Assembly (NCBI RefSeq): GCF_031877795.1
Contig: NC_133933.1
Span: 66,722,484 to 66,786,483 of the forward strand
DNA length: 64,000 nt
Reading direction: 5' to 3'
Source of the DNA: Strix aluco
Lineage: Eukaryota > Chordata > Aves > Strigiformes > Strigidae
This document shows, piece after piece, positions 10,937 to 24,048 of this stretch. The notes under the pieces were generated by a model. That model saw only the letters and a program-made list of their open reading frames with translations, had not been told where the DNA came from and did not search any database. Within the stretch, counting starts at the first letter, position 1, and every line of letters begins with the position of its first letter. Made by a program: the position numbers and the translations under genes.

Positions 10937-13900
10937 GTAGGCTTTTAATTTCAGTAATTATATTACACTGATGAGGGAGGGAAGGGATAAAAAGGGATAC
11001 GGTTGGATAGTATTTTGACACTCATATATTTGATGCATGAATTTTTGAATTACATATTGCTCCTTTCTGTGAAAACAGTGTTTAAATAGTCTCTCCGAAA
11101 TAAATCAGAAAACCTCGAAATCCCTTAAAATTATCATTAATGAAGGTAGTCTACACAACATGGGCTTGAAACAGCATTAGATATTCATGAAATACAAGAA
11201 GAAAATTGATAAATAGCAGTGTTTTGCTGTGGACTGCACTGAAGATATGTAATGGAAAATCATTTTTATGCAATGGTAATGATATTTCAGGATTTTCTTC
11301 TAGGAATTTTATGTAAGGAAGGTTATCAGGGACTTCTATATTCCAAAGACTAAATGTTACAATATTCAAGAAAAAAAACCTCTAGAATCCTATTTTTATC
11401 GGCAACAAGAGGCTTAGGTGTCAAGGAGAGTAGGGTAAGAAGAGCAAAAGTTGATGGGGCTGTGTCTTTGAGCAAGACTGTTGGTAAGACACTCCACTTA
11501 TGTCACCGTAGTCCACATTTTCTTGTTATGGACTGTGTATTAACTCTTCATTTTGAAAATGCTTCTTTTACAGTTGCAGAACTCCCGCTCTGTGGAAGTT
11601 AAATTATGTTAAAGCCTAATGCTGAATAGATACTTTATTGTGTGTAATATAGGATTTCTGTGAAAGATTGAATTACCACTTCAGTTTAATAATCACTTTT
11701 TCTGCACAGTATCAAGATTGTCTGTTATTAGTTAATTCAAATAACTGACCGTTTGCCTGCCAAAACCAGGATGTTACTCAATACCCAATTTATTTCAAAT
11801 GCCACATGGCACGCTCTGACTCCATGCTTGCTCGTACAATCGGTATCTTGCAATGTTTGGTTTTGTTTTGAAAGTAAATTAGGTGTTCTCTTTCTCTGCA
11901 TGACTACCAATAATTTCTTCACCTATATTTTTATAAACTAGTATTTTAAATAGTATTATTTAATAGTATTTAAATAGTATAGGAGCAGTACTTCTGTGAC
12001 AAATATCAGAGAGTTCTGAGAAATTAACAACAAATGTTTCTTTAAACAGCAGAAAATATTTGAAATAAACAGCATGAAGGCAACAGAAAATGACACCCTA
12101 CCTGTGGAAAAATCAATAGAAGGAAAACAAATGCAATGCTGAAACGTTACTAGGCCAGTTGTCACTACCTAGTAGGATACAGGTGCAGAAGGCTGAGTTG
12201 GGGAACAACAGATAATCTGACATAATTGATAAGCTTGAGCAGGGTTTAGATATCGTGACAGCAGGAACAGGGTATACTTACAGAAAGAGTAATCTGCTGT
12301 TCGGTTTAATGACCCTGCATACTGAAAATACATGGGGGAAGTAAACAGATGGAAGGAAAAATGGGGTAAAAGAGATCAAATAACCCTCATAGAGTTAATT
12401 CAGTGTCACTGGAAACGTTACTATGTTTGGATAAATTACACTTGTGACTTCAACCGCCTTAATTCAACTGATGTAGCAAACCTTGTTTCTCCTGAATTGT
12501 TTGGTTTGCACTCAGCAAACTCAGCGGTTCTCAATTTTTCTGATAAAAATAGTGCACATGCATATTACACCTCACCTTGCTGGAGTGTGCTGTTGAGCGT
12601 TTGTTCCCTTATAAACATGGTACTTGGAAGGGAAAGAAAGGTAAAGGAAGACTACTTCCTTTAATAGTAGTCCTCCTTCCTTGTGGTGTGTCGACTGGTC
12701 CCTGGGATCCACTGTTGCCTTTCCCGTGGAATAGTTATAGTGCTACTGTGAAAAAAGTCAAGCAACAGTAACAGACTACAAGCTACACACAACACACAAA
12801 AAAAGCTGCTGTCCTTGTTCCTCTTTAAAAAGTCACAATCTGCTCCCCTCCTCTGCCCTCCCACATGCAGAGTAAATTTATTTTGTGAAGTTCCTTATGT
12901 TACTGCATGAGGCAAGAAAAAAAACCCAAAAATTCTGTGCCGTTTTTTCAACGTGCCGTGGAACAAACCACACTGGTTTTTGTTTTGATTTGGCTTTTTC
13001 CTTCGCTTGCTCTTTTTCTCACTCTCCCAGAAGAGAGGTCAAAAAACTTCCATTTTATTACTCCTGGCATGAAATAAAAGGTTAACCTCTGAAGAGGCTG
13101 CTGGCAATTGACAGCGTTTTCAGCAGTGAATCAGTAATGATTCTGCTACAATGGCCTCTCACGTGGCTGTGCAGTAAATGCTCAGCGAGTTCAGCTTTCA
13201 GGGCTCTTCAGTGAACAGATTGCAACTAATAAAGTAGTAGTAAAAATCTGTTGGATAGCCTAAAGGTGCAGGGGTATTGCATTAGGCTGACAAGCTGGTG
13301 ACTACACATCCAGATTTGGAAGCAGTTTCAGTCTTTGGGAGTGCCTGGGCTGAGCTTATTCTGGCCTGGAAGGGGTTGGGCTGAATTTTCAGTGGTGGCC
13401 AATCTTTGCTTTTACATATCCTTGGGGTTAAAAGATGTATAATGGTGTCTTCTCTCATGGGTTTTCTGGAACTAACTTTCTTTCCAGATGGAGGAGTTTG
13501 GTGATGGTGGAGGTGATCAGCGCCAGGCTGGATCCTGCAAAACATTTAAACATTTACTTGAGTCTGGTTTGACTGACTTCAGTGAGATTTAAACACATAC
13601 TTAAATATTTTCAGTGAATCCAAGGAAACTGAGTAAACTGCATGAGGGAAAACTGAGTAAACTGTATAAGGAATGCCTAGGTGATTTGCTACAAACCTGT
13701 AACAGAAGGAGAAAAAAAGTATCCTTAAATCGGCAAAATATATTTAGTTTTAACATCTATATTTTCAAAAAAAAAAAAAAAGATGACAGTGAAAAATGCA
13801 AAAGACTGAGACGTTCTCATTTTGCTTGTTGGAATTTATTGAAGCTGCTGCTTTGAAATTCTACAAATTTGCACAGTGGCTTTGAAAAAGCCTTTGTGTA

Positions 13901-15816
13901 TCAAAAGCCATTGAAGGTGGATTGGTTGAGTTAGCTCTTGGGTAGCCCAGGGGAAGAAGTTACTGTGGATCAGCTGACACAGTAACATTTCCCTATGGTC
14001 ATCCTGTTTGTGCTGTCTGAGGCTTCATGTAAAAGGCTCTCTCCTTGTTTGCACCCTTTACTTACCATTTACATTTTATTCCAGGGCATTCAAAGCTGTA
14101 TTTTAATTTCCTTGCAACTCACTGTCTCAGGCATAATTGTTGGCCTTTGAATGGATAAAGATATGTTCAGAGATGCAAAACTTTCCCCTTCAAATTCTTT
14201 GGATTTGTTACAATGTGGCTAGAAGTATTATTATCCTGCATGGCAGGATGGCCTAATGGTCCTGACCCTGACCCTGTAAGGGTCCTAACGTCCTAGTAGT
14301 GGTAATGCCCCAGACAGTGGATAGTCTGTGTTGATATTTCAGGGCTTCTACTAAGCCGGTGGCATCCATAGCTCTCAATTTCATAGATCCTGCTCCCTTA
14401 ATCTGCCCTGACTTCAGTCAATCCAAAACTTGGATGAAACTGGCACTTCTTTGTAGCCGTAAGCGTTCCTCTTAGCACGAGTGCGGCTCATGGGAGCAAA
14501 AGGCTTCAGTCAAACAGAGTCAGAGTCTTTATATTTACAGTATGGTGAATGAAACTGCTATGTTTTTTCCTTGCATTTTCACAAGTCCACATGCTATACT
14601 TTAATATATGACTGTATCTTTAACTGTTATAGAGGTAATGAGGTTTTCTATGCTATTTGCATGACACACATCATACTGATGTGCAGTCAGCCAGGGATAA
14701 TATTTTTGACGTATTAGTTACTGTGCATTAATCACTTTTTAGAGGTAAATAATTTGGTCATAAATTTAAAAAAAGCGTACAAGGCAAAAAACATGTACAC
14801 GTATATCAAGCTTTTTCTGCATTTAAGTTTTAAATGGGTCATCTAAAGGACATTTAGCAGTGCTTAAAAACACTTTGACTTCTCAAAACAGAACTTACAT
14901 GTGAGATATGGGGGGTAGTCATTAGATTTTTAGAAGTGACAGCTTACAGTCTTTAGGGCAAGTTTTATCTTACTGCTAGTAAAATGGCCAAATTATAAAC
15001 CTCTAAACAAAAGTGAATTCCTAAAGAAAAGCTGCTTAATGATAGTGGTGCTTCTGGGTCCCATTATGATACAGCACATGGTCATCATAAGGCTTTGTCT
15101 GGCAACGTGCACTTACACACGCATTTTTTCAGCTCTTGCTGTTGTATATTTTTCTAATCGTTTATAAAGTTCAATTTTAAGCAGCTTCCACTCTGACTGA
15201 AATATTTATGAGACCACAAGATCGGTTTGATCTCTGCATGCTCCATAGTACTTATTTGTATTCATGTTAAAAGATCACCACCAGAAATGTGGTACACTTG
15301 ACAGGTTCAGAGCAACTTGGAATGAAAAAGAAATGTCTTGTGTGATTTAATGATGGAGCTGTGCAAAGACATTGTAATAACTTGCCAATAGCAATGTCTG
15401 TTCCTGCATAAACTATTGTGATCTTTCATTTTCATGAGCAGATTTGCTTTTTCTGCAGCTCATTACTTCAAAATAAAACAACAAAACCGCACAAAACCCC
15501 ACAAAGGGCCAAATTAAAGCAAGGATTCTGTTCACTTTTGTGGAATGAAGAGCTGCTCTCACCAGTTCTGAGCTGGACTCAGGAAGCCAAAATTCCTTTT
15601 AAAACCTGCAGTACTGTGTAACGTATATGTGTGTGTAAAGCCTTACTGTGATGATATGTCGTATCTTCCTTCAGTGTAAACCTTCATTGTAGGACCAAGC
15701 TAACATCATTTATTAATGCCTTTTTTTCCATTTCTACAACAAAACTAGTGGAAGAAAGTGCATGATGTCAGTGTGCTTGGAAGTAATGTTGCTTTGCTTG
15801 TTCTACCATGTATTAG
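10937..15816 (+). other. NHSL1: NHSL1 intron
   Basis: About 4.9 kb of non-coding sequence. A 15-bp motif is repeated with a 24-bp period at 13626-13664, and short AT-rich repeats occur around 11941-11985. The final stretch before the acceptor is only moderately pyrimidine-rich (TTCTACCATGTATTAG). No gene is recognisable. Confidence 0.7.
13626..13664. repeat. Imperfect direct repeat, 24-bp period
   Basis: The 15-mer AAACTGAGTAAACTG occurs at 13626-13640 and again at 13650-13664, separated by nine bases. It is intronic, and I see no further copies nearby. Confidence 0.85.
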
Positions 15817-15948
15817 GGGAGAATTTCGACCGCCAAGCCAGCATTCGGCGGTCTCTAATTTACACAGACACGGTGGTAAGACGGCCGAAGAAAGTCAAAA
15901 GGAGAAAGACTATTACAGGAATCCCTGACAACATACAAAAGGAGCTAG
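15817..15948 (+). CDS. NHSL1: NHSL1 internal exon with polybasic motif
   Basis: This exon encodes GENFDRQASIRRSLIYTDTV, then the strongly basic run RRPKKVKRRKTITG, and ends IPDNIQKEL. The acceptor is TATTAG/GGG and the donor is GCTAG/GTATGG. Its 132 nt complete the phase-1 codon from the previous exon and end one base into the next codon, which the giant exon completes. The exon is nearly identical to the corresponding part of vertebrate NHSL1 as I recall it, so its identity is secure. The Lys/Arg cluster resembles a nuclear localisation signal or an acidic-lipid-binding patch. Either function is inference here. Confidence 0.93.
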
Positions 15949-18624
15949 GTATGGCTCATCAGAACTGTATTCCGTCCACTGTTCATTGTCACTGCTTATC
16001 ATTACTCGGCTAATAACATTACCAGTGCTCATGAAACCAATACAGTCTGATAGCCTATTACAGTTCCAAATACGTGTGTGCCTCCTTGCCACCTTGTGCA
16101 TCGGGAAATTAGGACCTTTTATCTGTTGTCTTCCATTTGTTGAAGGGAACAGGGTATTTGGAAATTGGTGTACTGGTACAATGGAAATCTGCAGGGATGT
16201 AAGGTTTCTGGTCTTTAATGCTTTCCTGGAGGTGTGGTCAACTCCCTCAGGATGTTCACTGAAGCAAAATTGAAGTGGGCAGGCATTTTGACTTGTAAAT
16301 AATTACTCAGTGGAGTAAACCAATTCATGGATGCCTTCCTGAATCTGCCGAGAGTTGCATCAACAGTGAAAAACCTGCATATTTTCCAGTTCAGTTTAGA
16401 TCTAATTGGCGTCCCCTTAAGTATCAGTGTTATTTGATTGGAAGTAATTTACATGGGCTCATTAGCTATTGCATGTATTCCAAAGGAAAAATGCCTACTT
16501 GGTCACATTTACACTACCTCAGGCTGTCCTCTTGCACAGTTAGTAGCATACGTGATATTCAAAGCTGATGAAGCAGTCTGAATTTTGGCAGACCTTTCAG
16601 ATACTTTTTGCAGAACTCTTTGATTTAAATCTGGTCATTCTTATTTATTTTTTAAAAAGATGTTTCAGTTTTTCCCGAATGATAACTTCACAGATAAAAT
16701 GATGCTCCCCTCCTTTTTTTTTTTTTTTTTCCAGTAGAGGAAGAATGTCTTTTTAAATAGTCTGGCAGAACTTATTTTAGGTCCTTTACGTGTGGAATCA
16801 TCTCATATATTGATGATTTCAGTGAGTTTTACTACCTTGCATTTTGCATCTCTTTTTTTAATTATGTTTTCAATTCTTAGTTCTCTTGTCTAGATTTTTC
16901 AGAAGCAGAAGCACAAATATGTAACTTGTCTGGATGGGTTTGAAGTGACCTGGAGGGCCAGGCATAGAGAAAGCCAAGAAATGAGCAAGTACATGAAAAG
17001 CAGCTGTGCTCCTTCAGCATCTGTAATGAAACAGTGCCCTGCCATGGGAATCCTCTGCTTCAAGAAAGAAAATTCAATTGCCCTAAGCCTGTTAGGACAG
17101 CTAAAGTTAGGCAGCTTTAGATTTCGTTACCTTTGGATCTCACATAATTATTTTATTTCTAACTGCTGCTCTGAGATTAGTCCAAAGCTGTCAGGTGTCT
17201 TTGTCCATCTCTTCTTTTGGGATGGATGCTGTTTTGTGCCTGCTGTAGGGACTACCCTCATAGTGTGAGTTCCCTTCCTTCCTCTTCACTGTACATAGTG
17301 GGCTGTGCCACCTGGCAGGAGATACTTTCCAGACCTTTTGGTATAGCATACCTTCCAAGTCCCCTTGGAGGGCAAAATTTGAATTTGTTATTTCCTGAGA
17401 GAGAATGACACATTTATCAGCCTTGCAATCAACTATAAGCAAGCTTGAGAGTTAAACAAAATAAAGTAGATTTGTTCTAACCAAACAAAGAAGAAGCTGG
17501 AAACAAAACTACATGAAACTTGAATATTGAATTATTCTTAACAAAAGATTCCCTTCTCCTTTTGAGGTCTGTCTGAGGCTGATCCCTCAGATACCATGTT
17601 GACAGCTCATTTGAGGAATACCAGAGACAACCTTCATCCTCTCTCATCTGTTCAGGATGGATACTTTTTGCATTCCCTTCATCCATTTTAAACTAAATTG
17701 TTTTGCTCTTTGTCTAGAGCTGAGATGAAGTGACTTGTGCTTCTTAAAAATGCTTGTGCCATTTAAACACAAAACTGATACAGGACATCGCTTAAACTGT
17801 TCATTTTCTGGGTTGTTACAGGGGTCTTGAGTCTAGTGTGTTATTCTGAAAGTGTCACACATACCAAAGTCATAGTTTTTGACTCAGATTATCTTTGACA
17901 CATGTAGGACCTACCTCGAGAGCAGATAGAGGAGAAAAGCAGAGCAAAGCAGAACACTTTTTTCCCACACTACTGTTTGTCACTTGTTGGAGTTCCCGAC
18001 GCTCTTTCAGGCACATGGGTTTTGCAATGGGTGACAACAGTACTTGGGTGGATGTGCAGAGAATGCTTGCTGCTGGAAGTGTTTCCAAAACTTCGAGGTT
18101 ATGTTTGTGACCACTTCAGACAGATGTTTAATGCTGGAAAACATGAACTGTAGTTTACCTGGCGGAATAAACTGAGAATGCAGTTGGCATCTATCTTAAA
18201 AAGAATTTTTCAATTAATATCTTCAAAGAAGTTTGTGACTTTTGTCAACCTGTTTGCTAAGGGTGACAGGTTTTATGGTCTTGGTTTCAGTCTTTCATCT
18301 CTGTGCTGAGCACATCTCACGTTGCACTGCTTGAAGGTTTTCCTTGGCTCCTATTTTAAGTTGCAGAAATTTCAGGGCTGGCAGTATCTCACTGTAGGAG
18401 CTCTCTCTGGATGGTTCCCTGGCCCACAACCGGCAGGCACACAGGGCTTCAGCCATCTGCCCTACAGTGGAAGTTGTCTGAGGAGCTTCGTGTTGCTTCT
18501 GTGGTAGTTGTATGTCATCCAGACAGCAAAATATATGCCAGGAAAACTCTCAAATGGCAGTATCCATCCTGCTAATGTATTGCTTTCTATCACGAGAAAC
18601 AAAGTGCTCTTTAAAAGAGAACAC

Positions 18625-18735
18625 TTATCAGTGTCTTCATCTTATAGATGGGGAAACCAGGCATGCTGCAGTGAAGTAATTTAGCCGAAGTCACCCACCA
18701 GGCTGCTGGCAAGGCTGGGAATAAATGAAGTCTCC
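18625..18735 (-). repeat. MIR-like CORE-SINE relic
   Basis: Read on the minus strand, this segment carries in order the landmarks of a MIR element: the 'attcccagccttgccagcag' region, then a 'ggtgacttcggctaaattac' region, then 'ggtttccccatctataag'. These correspond to the MIR 'gccacttactagctgtgtgacc ... aagttacttaacctc ... tttcctcatctg' order. The match is diverged, as expected for an ancient amniote repeat. It is intronic and antisense to NHSL1. A profile search would settle the subfamily. Confidence 0.6.
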
Positions 18736-21700
18736 CCCATCCTTTTCCAGTGCTCCTTCTGCCTTTTCTCCTCTGTCACTCCCCAAATATTTCTGTATCT
18801 GTCCATTCCCTATTTCTCTTACGCTGTCCCAAAACAAACAACGAGTTGTTTTAAAACATTCCACAGCTCATTTGATCAGAACAAGGATCCGGACTAAACT
18901 CCAAATCAAGCAATTGCATTGTGACTATTGACATTCTCCCTGTGGTTCCAGCTGAATAAATCTCTTTGTTTCTCCCCTAAAGCATTGCTGTGAATGGCTA
19001 TAATATTTACACAAAGATTAAAATCCCTTGGTACACCAGAGTTGCTGTGCGCAGGCTAAATAACCAACACATACAGCAAATTCTTGTTACCTCTTGTTTA
19101 TCCTTCAGAAGGAAGCAGAAACTTGAGAGAACCTCAAAGCTTCAACCAAGCTTGAACTATTTTCATTTCTTGTGAGAGAGCCTGGAAGAGCTTCTGCCAG
19201 GCCACGCTGCTGGGATTCTCCCCTGGCTGCTCTGGCTCCTTTGGCACAAAAAAGACCAAACAGAAGAGAAAGCTTGTGCTGATTGCTGGCCTGAGCTCAG
19301 CAGCCGTGGTACCCTTGTAGAATTTAGCCAAATGTACTAAAAGTAGTCATTAACTGCACCCATGAGGCATGTGCTGAAAGTATCTTTAAACATTCCTACT
19401 TTGAGCGTTGTAATACTGTCGTGTTTTCACAGGTGTCTTCCAGGGATGAACCAGTCTTTCTGCATAGACTGGAAACTTCCGCATAAAAAAATGCTGCATA
19501 CATAGAATGGGATGTGATGGGATTCTAAGACAAAATAAGAATATGAGATGCCTGCCAGTTTAGAGATGCCAGTTATTTTCTGAACAGTTATTTTTTAACA
19601 GCAGGACCCTCTCAGTACTGTTTAGCAGAGCAACACCAAAGTGAGAGGAGAAGGTAAAGCGTTCCTCTCTCTGCCAAACACAGCAATGAAAAAATAAGTT
19701 TTGCATGCCTATGAATTACCTTCATTGTCTTACAGAGCATAAATATTATATATGTATTTAATGGAGTCAGTGTTGGATCAAAACTGCAGAAAGGGCAAGG
19801 AACTTTGAGATGACGTTATACTTCAAGTTTCTGTGCTCTCAGTTTCTCTGCTCTGTGTTGCCATTACCTATCACCTCTAGCTGTCTTCTTTAGATAGTAC
19901 CTTATATGCAAACCAGTATTCTCCCCTCAGGCAGGAAGATGATTCCCAAACACAAGTGTGGTAGAGATGAGCAGCTCTCTGAGAGAACCTCTTGCAGGCC
20001 TTGCTCATTTCTTGGCTCTCGGTTATCTTCAGCTTCCTTCACACATTCCAACTCTCCAGATGAAATAAAGGCAGGAAGACACCTTCACGTTTCCATGGTC
20101 TCTTCTCTGTGTCACTGCTTTAGGGTCTGACTCAGACTAACTTTCTTTCTACGAAAGTACCAAGTTACCTGGTTGTGAGTGTTTTTCCAGAGCTCTGCAC
20201 CGGTGCAGTCCCAGGCACCGATGGACAGCTTCTGGTGTCCTGGACTCCCTCCCTTGTCTTGCAGGAGGAGCAGGTCCCAGACCTGAATAGCAGTTCCACC
20301 ACAGCTCATCTTCCAGGTAAACATACCTCACCAAAGCAGGGGAGAGGAAACCATCTTCAAGTTTTCCACCTTTTGATTTCTTCTTCTGCCAAGCATTTTG
20401 CTTTTCTTTAATCAAACAGAAAGTTTCTGTCCTCTTTTGTTTTTCAAAAAAGTCTCCTAATTTTATGCTTTGTGTGTACTTTCCTTGAATTATTTCAATA
20501 CTTTTTTTCCACCTTTAGGTACAATTCAGGGTCTTTATGGCTCTGTTGATTTTTCCCCCCATCTACTTTTTTTTTCTTCCTAACCAAAGGGTTCAGAGGG
20601 TCAGAATGACCTCATATGCTTTTCTTCAACTTATTTTCCTCCCATTTTCAGTAGTTCACGAGTTGTCACCAATAGGACCTCCTGTCCGTCATCAGGATGG
20701 ATATGACTGACACCTGAACTGTCAGTCCCTCATTTGCTTTCTTGGGGCACAGCTCCAGACCCCCTGTTGGTACCAGCTGGTGTCTCAGGTGTCATTTGGA
20801 ACTGTTGAAGCTTCTCCTTTGACATGCCTTAAAGGAAACAATTTCATCTCAGCAACATGGGGGAACACAAGTCCTTCTGATCTTCGGGAACTCAGCTGTT
20901 CTGTTGAAGACTCCTCTTAATTGATACTCTTTTCCAATTAGTCTCTTTGGCACTAGCAGTCATTCAACGTATAGGTCCCACAGGTCAGAAGAGTCCCAGA
21001 TATCCAGTGGTCCTACAGAAATGCCACGCAAATACCCAGCTGTTCAAGCCAAGTAATTCTGCACTTGCTTCAGGTTGCAACTTTAACAGTCTTTGGGGAG
21101 AGTAACTCTCTTTCAGAGTTACTGTGCCTTTTCACCAATACCAGTTTTATAGCTGTAGTTTCTCAACACTGTATGTTTCCAGCGCTATTCATCCAGAGAG
21201 CAGGGTGTTACAAAGTATGTATTATCTGCTTTTTGTTAATGAGGGATGAAAGACAGAGATGCCAGGAATATAATCTTTACCAGTGGCTTTTCAGTTAGAG
21301 AAAAGAACAGAATCAAGAAAACTTAAATTCCCTATATTTTCAGCAAAATTCTCCCTTTCAGGGTGGCAGTGATATATGCAAGGATTCAAGATATTTTTTT
21401 AGATGGCAGTACTGAAAAGAACTGCAGGATTTTCTGCAATAATTTTCTCCTCGCTGAGAGATTACAAATGCTTCATGGAGCACAGTGAAAATTCCTTAAA
21501 ATTACCATAAGCCCGATGTACTTGTCTGTTTCTTGTTGAGTGTCTATTAAAAATCATTTGATATGTAAGTACTAGGGTGAAATAGATGAAGAATCTCTGA
21601 GGTTTTTTTTGTAGCACTGGAAGTTGTGGTGCCTTCACTGTGACTTGGCCAGGCCACCAGGTTTGAAGGATTGCTGGGTGAGGCATGAGGAGAAGATGAA

Positions 21701-24021
21701 AGCAACAAATCTTAGGAATGTGCCTACGGCAGAAGAGACAAGTGCTCATAGTTGAAATGATTAGTCAGAAGTTTGGGAAGAGAGATTACTTCTATATACT
21801 AGTTGAAACAAGCATGTTCTTTGTGATATCAACACACCTACTTTTTATCCTCTCAAATCCTCAGTTTTCTACGCTCATTTAAATGCAGAGGCCCTTTCTG
21901 GTGACTCTCTGCAGCAAGCTGCTGGTGCTACTAGATCAGCCAGAGTCACAGGGAGATAGAGAGTCATCTAGTAACTAGTACCTGACCCTAGGGATTACAT
22001 GCAGACGCTTTCTTTTTCCCATCAAATTTGCAGTCAGTCTCAATCCCTGTCATCTCTAATGAGCCACACCAGTAACTGCCAGAGTCAGGGAAAACTGGTG
22101 TAACCTGTATATGCCTATCTTGGATCAAGTGCTTGGAGCTAAGGTATGCATTTGAACCTCTTCTCTGTGCTTCCATACAAGAGTTGTTAAATACGCTGTG
22201 TGTTTCGCTTGTTCCAGATAGTGGGTGTTCTTTGCTTCCTGCTGGAGTCTACACCGAACATGTGCACTAGGGAAGAGCATTTGCCATAAGAGATATTTTC
22301 AGCATTTTCAGTATAGCAAGAAGTAGGGTAGTAAAGAATAACGGAGTGTAGATACAGATCCTCTGTGGTGGACCTAACACTGGCTGCAGGGCTGCTGGAC
22401 ACAGGATAATATGAAATGCAGTCAAGATGATTATTCGTTACTTTCAGCTACATTTATCATACCACCAAATTGCAGCCACTTTTGACTTCATAACATTCAG
22501 CGTCTGTAACTTGATGTCCAGTTCTGCAGTATTTTTTGCTGCTGTGTGCTCAGACATTGCCCCTGCAACTAGATGGACTTGTAGACGGTATTCTTTAAAA
22601 GCTCTGATTCAGTTCCAGAATTTCGGTGTTGCAGAAATCTTGTAACTTCTGACTGCTATTTATTTAAGTAGAGGTTTTCTGAGAGACATAGCATTTTCAG
22701 TGTGATAGTTCATTAAAGGTTTGAGCTGTCCCTTAGAATTAGATTGTTCATCTTCTAGCTGCAGTACCAGCAAAGGCAGTTTGATTTTAAAGATTTTTGA
22801 AAACCCTTGCTTTTCAGTGTTACTCTGGAAGCTAGTGAGGGTTTTACAGTGTATTTGTAAACAGCAAACAAAATACGGCTTGCTACCCTCCTCTGAATTC
22901 CACCAAAATCTTAAAACCCTCAATGTTTTAAGAGAATATCTGAGTCTTAAATGTTATTTTCGTTGTTTTTTTGAACCACTTTCCCTGCAGATTTCTGTTG
23001 TTCCTTTTCAGGAAATGGAACTGTAAAAAGAAAATTGCTTTATTATAAAGGGCAAGTAAATCCTCAAAGCTTTGCATGAGATTGGGCATACATGTAAAGC
23101 CAAAACCAAGGTTGAAGTAATTTCAAAATACGCTGTATTTCTACAAAAAATATTTAAAACCTCAAAGTTGTGTTTTTGTAATTGCAACAGCTGTGAAAAG
23201 TCCCTTCCCTGACCATATCCCATATAATTATTGAAGGATGTAGCCCTATAGTTTATACATCTGAGACTGGGCTGTCTTGACCCCTCTGAACCCTCTATTT
23301 GTTTGGGCTCTGAACCATTCTAACTACAGGAGGCTTTGCACTGGTGCAAAGACCTGCCCCAACGAGCTTCCCTGCAGTATCAAGGTTGTAAAAGTTTACT
23401 GCTGTTGAGTCAGTTTATGCAGTTTCCATGAGCATATTGGACTGGACCCTAAGTTACAAACACAAGGGCTGGCACTGATGCTCAGCAGCATCCTGTGGTT
23501 GTCCATGCTGCCCTCTCGCCAGCGTGCTCCTCCAGCACTGCTCTGGCCTGGGCCAGCCAGCAGTCCCCAGGCTCTGGGCATGGGTGCTAGGGGTTGGAGC
23601 AGGAGCTGTTCCCCCAGACATTTCTGTACAACCATCCTTGGCCTCTTTTATTTAGTGGCGTAGATATAATGCCAAGGTTTAATTTTGTATTTCAGACATC
23701 GCTGTGTGTTTACCATAAACAGCATGTCCCAGTAATGCGTTGTAGCACTGCTGGTTTTGAAAGGAGGGAAGGGGAGGTTAGCAAGTCCAGCATTGTTCTG
23801 CTTTGCCATTTACCTTCCCTAGCAGTAATGTTTTAAACAAGCATAAACCATCCATCTGCATTACACTGCTTGTGAAATAGAGTGCGTTTAGCTTCCTTTG
23901 TGAATAGAAACATACTGCATACTGAAATGTGGTGCTCTCAGCCACAGGTCAGTATGTGACAGTATTAGATTCTTGCTGTAGTGCTGACAGCTTCATTCTC
24001 CACCAGCCCCATCCTTCTGGC

Positions 24022-24048
24022 TTGTGTGTGTGTGTATTTGTGTGTGTA
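24022..24048. repeat. (TG)n-type microsatellite, interrupted
   Basis: Alternating T and G with one ATTTG interruption, read directly. It lies in the large NHSL1 intron and is too short to suggest a function. Confidence 0.8.

Noticed and set aside
14259-14284. Short inverted repeat GACCCT...AGGGTC
   Set aside because: A 6-bp stem with a 3-base loop is expected by chance in a window of this size.
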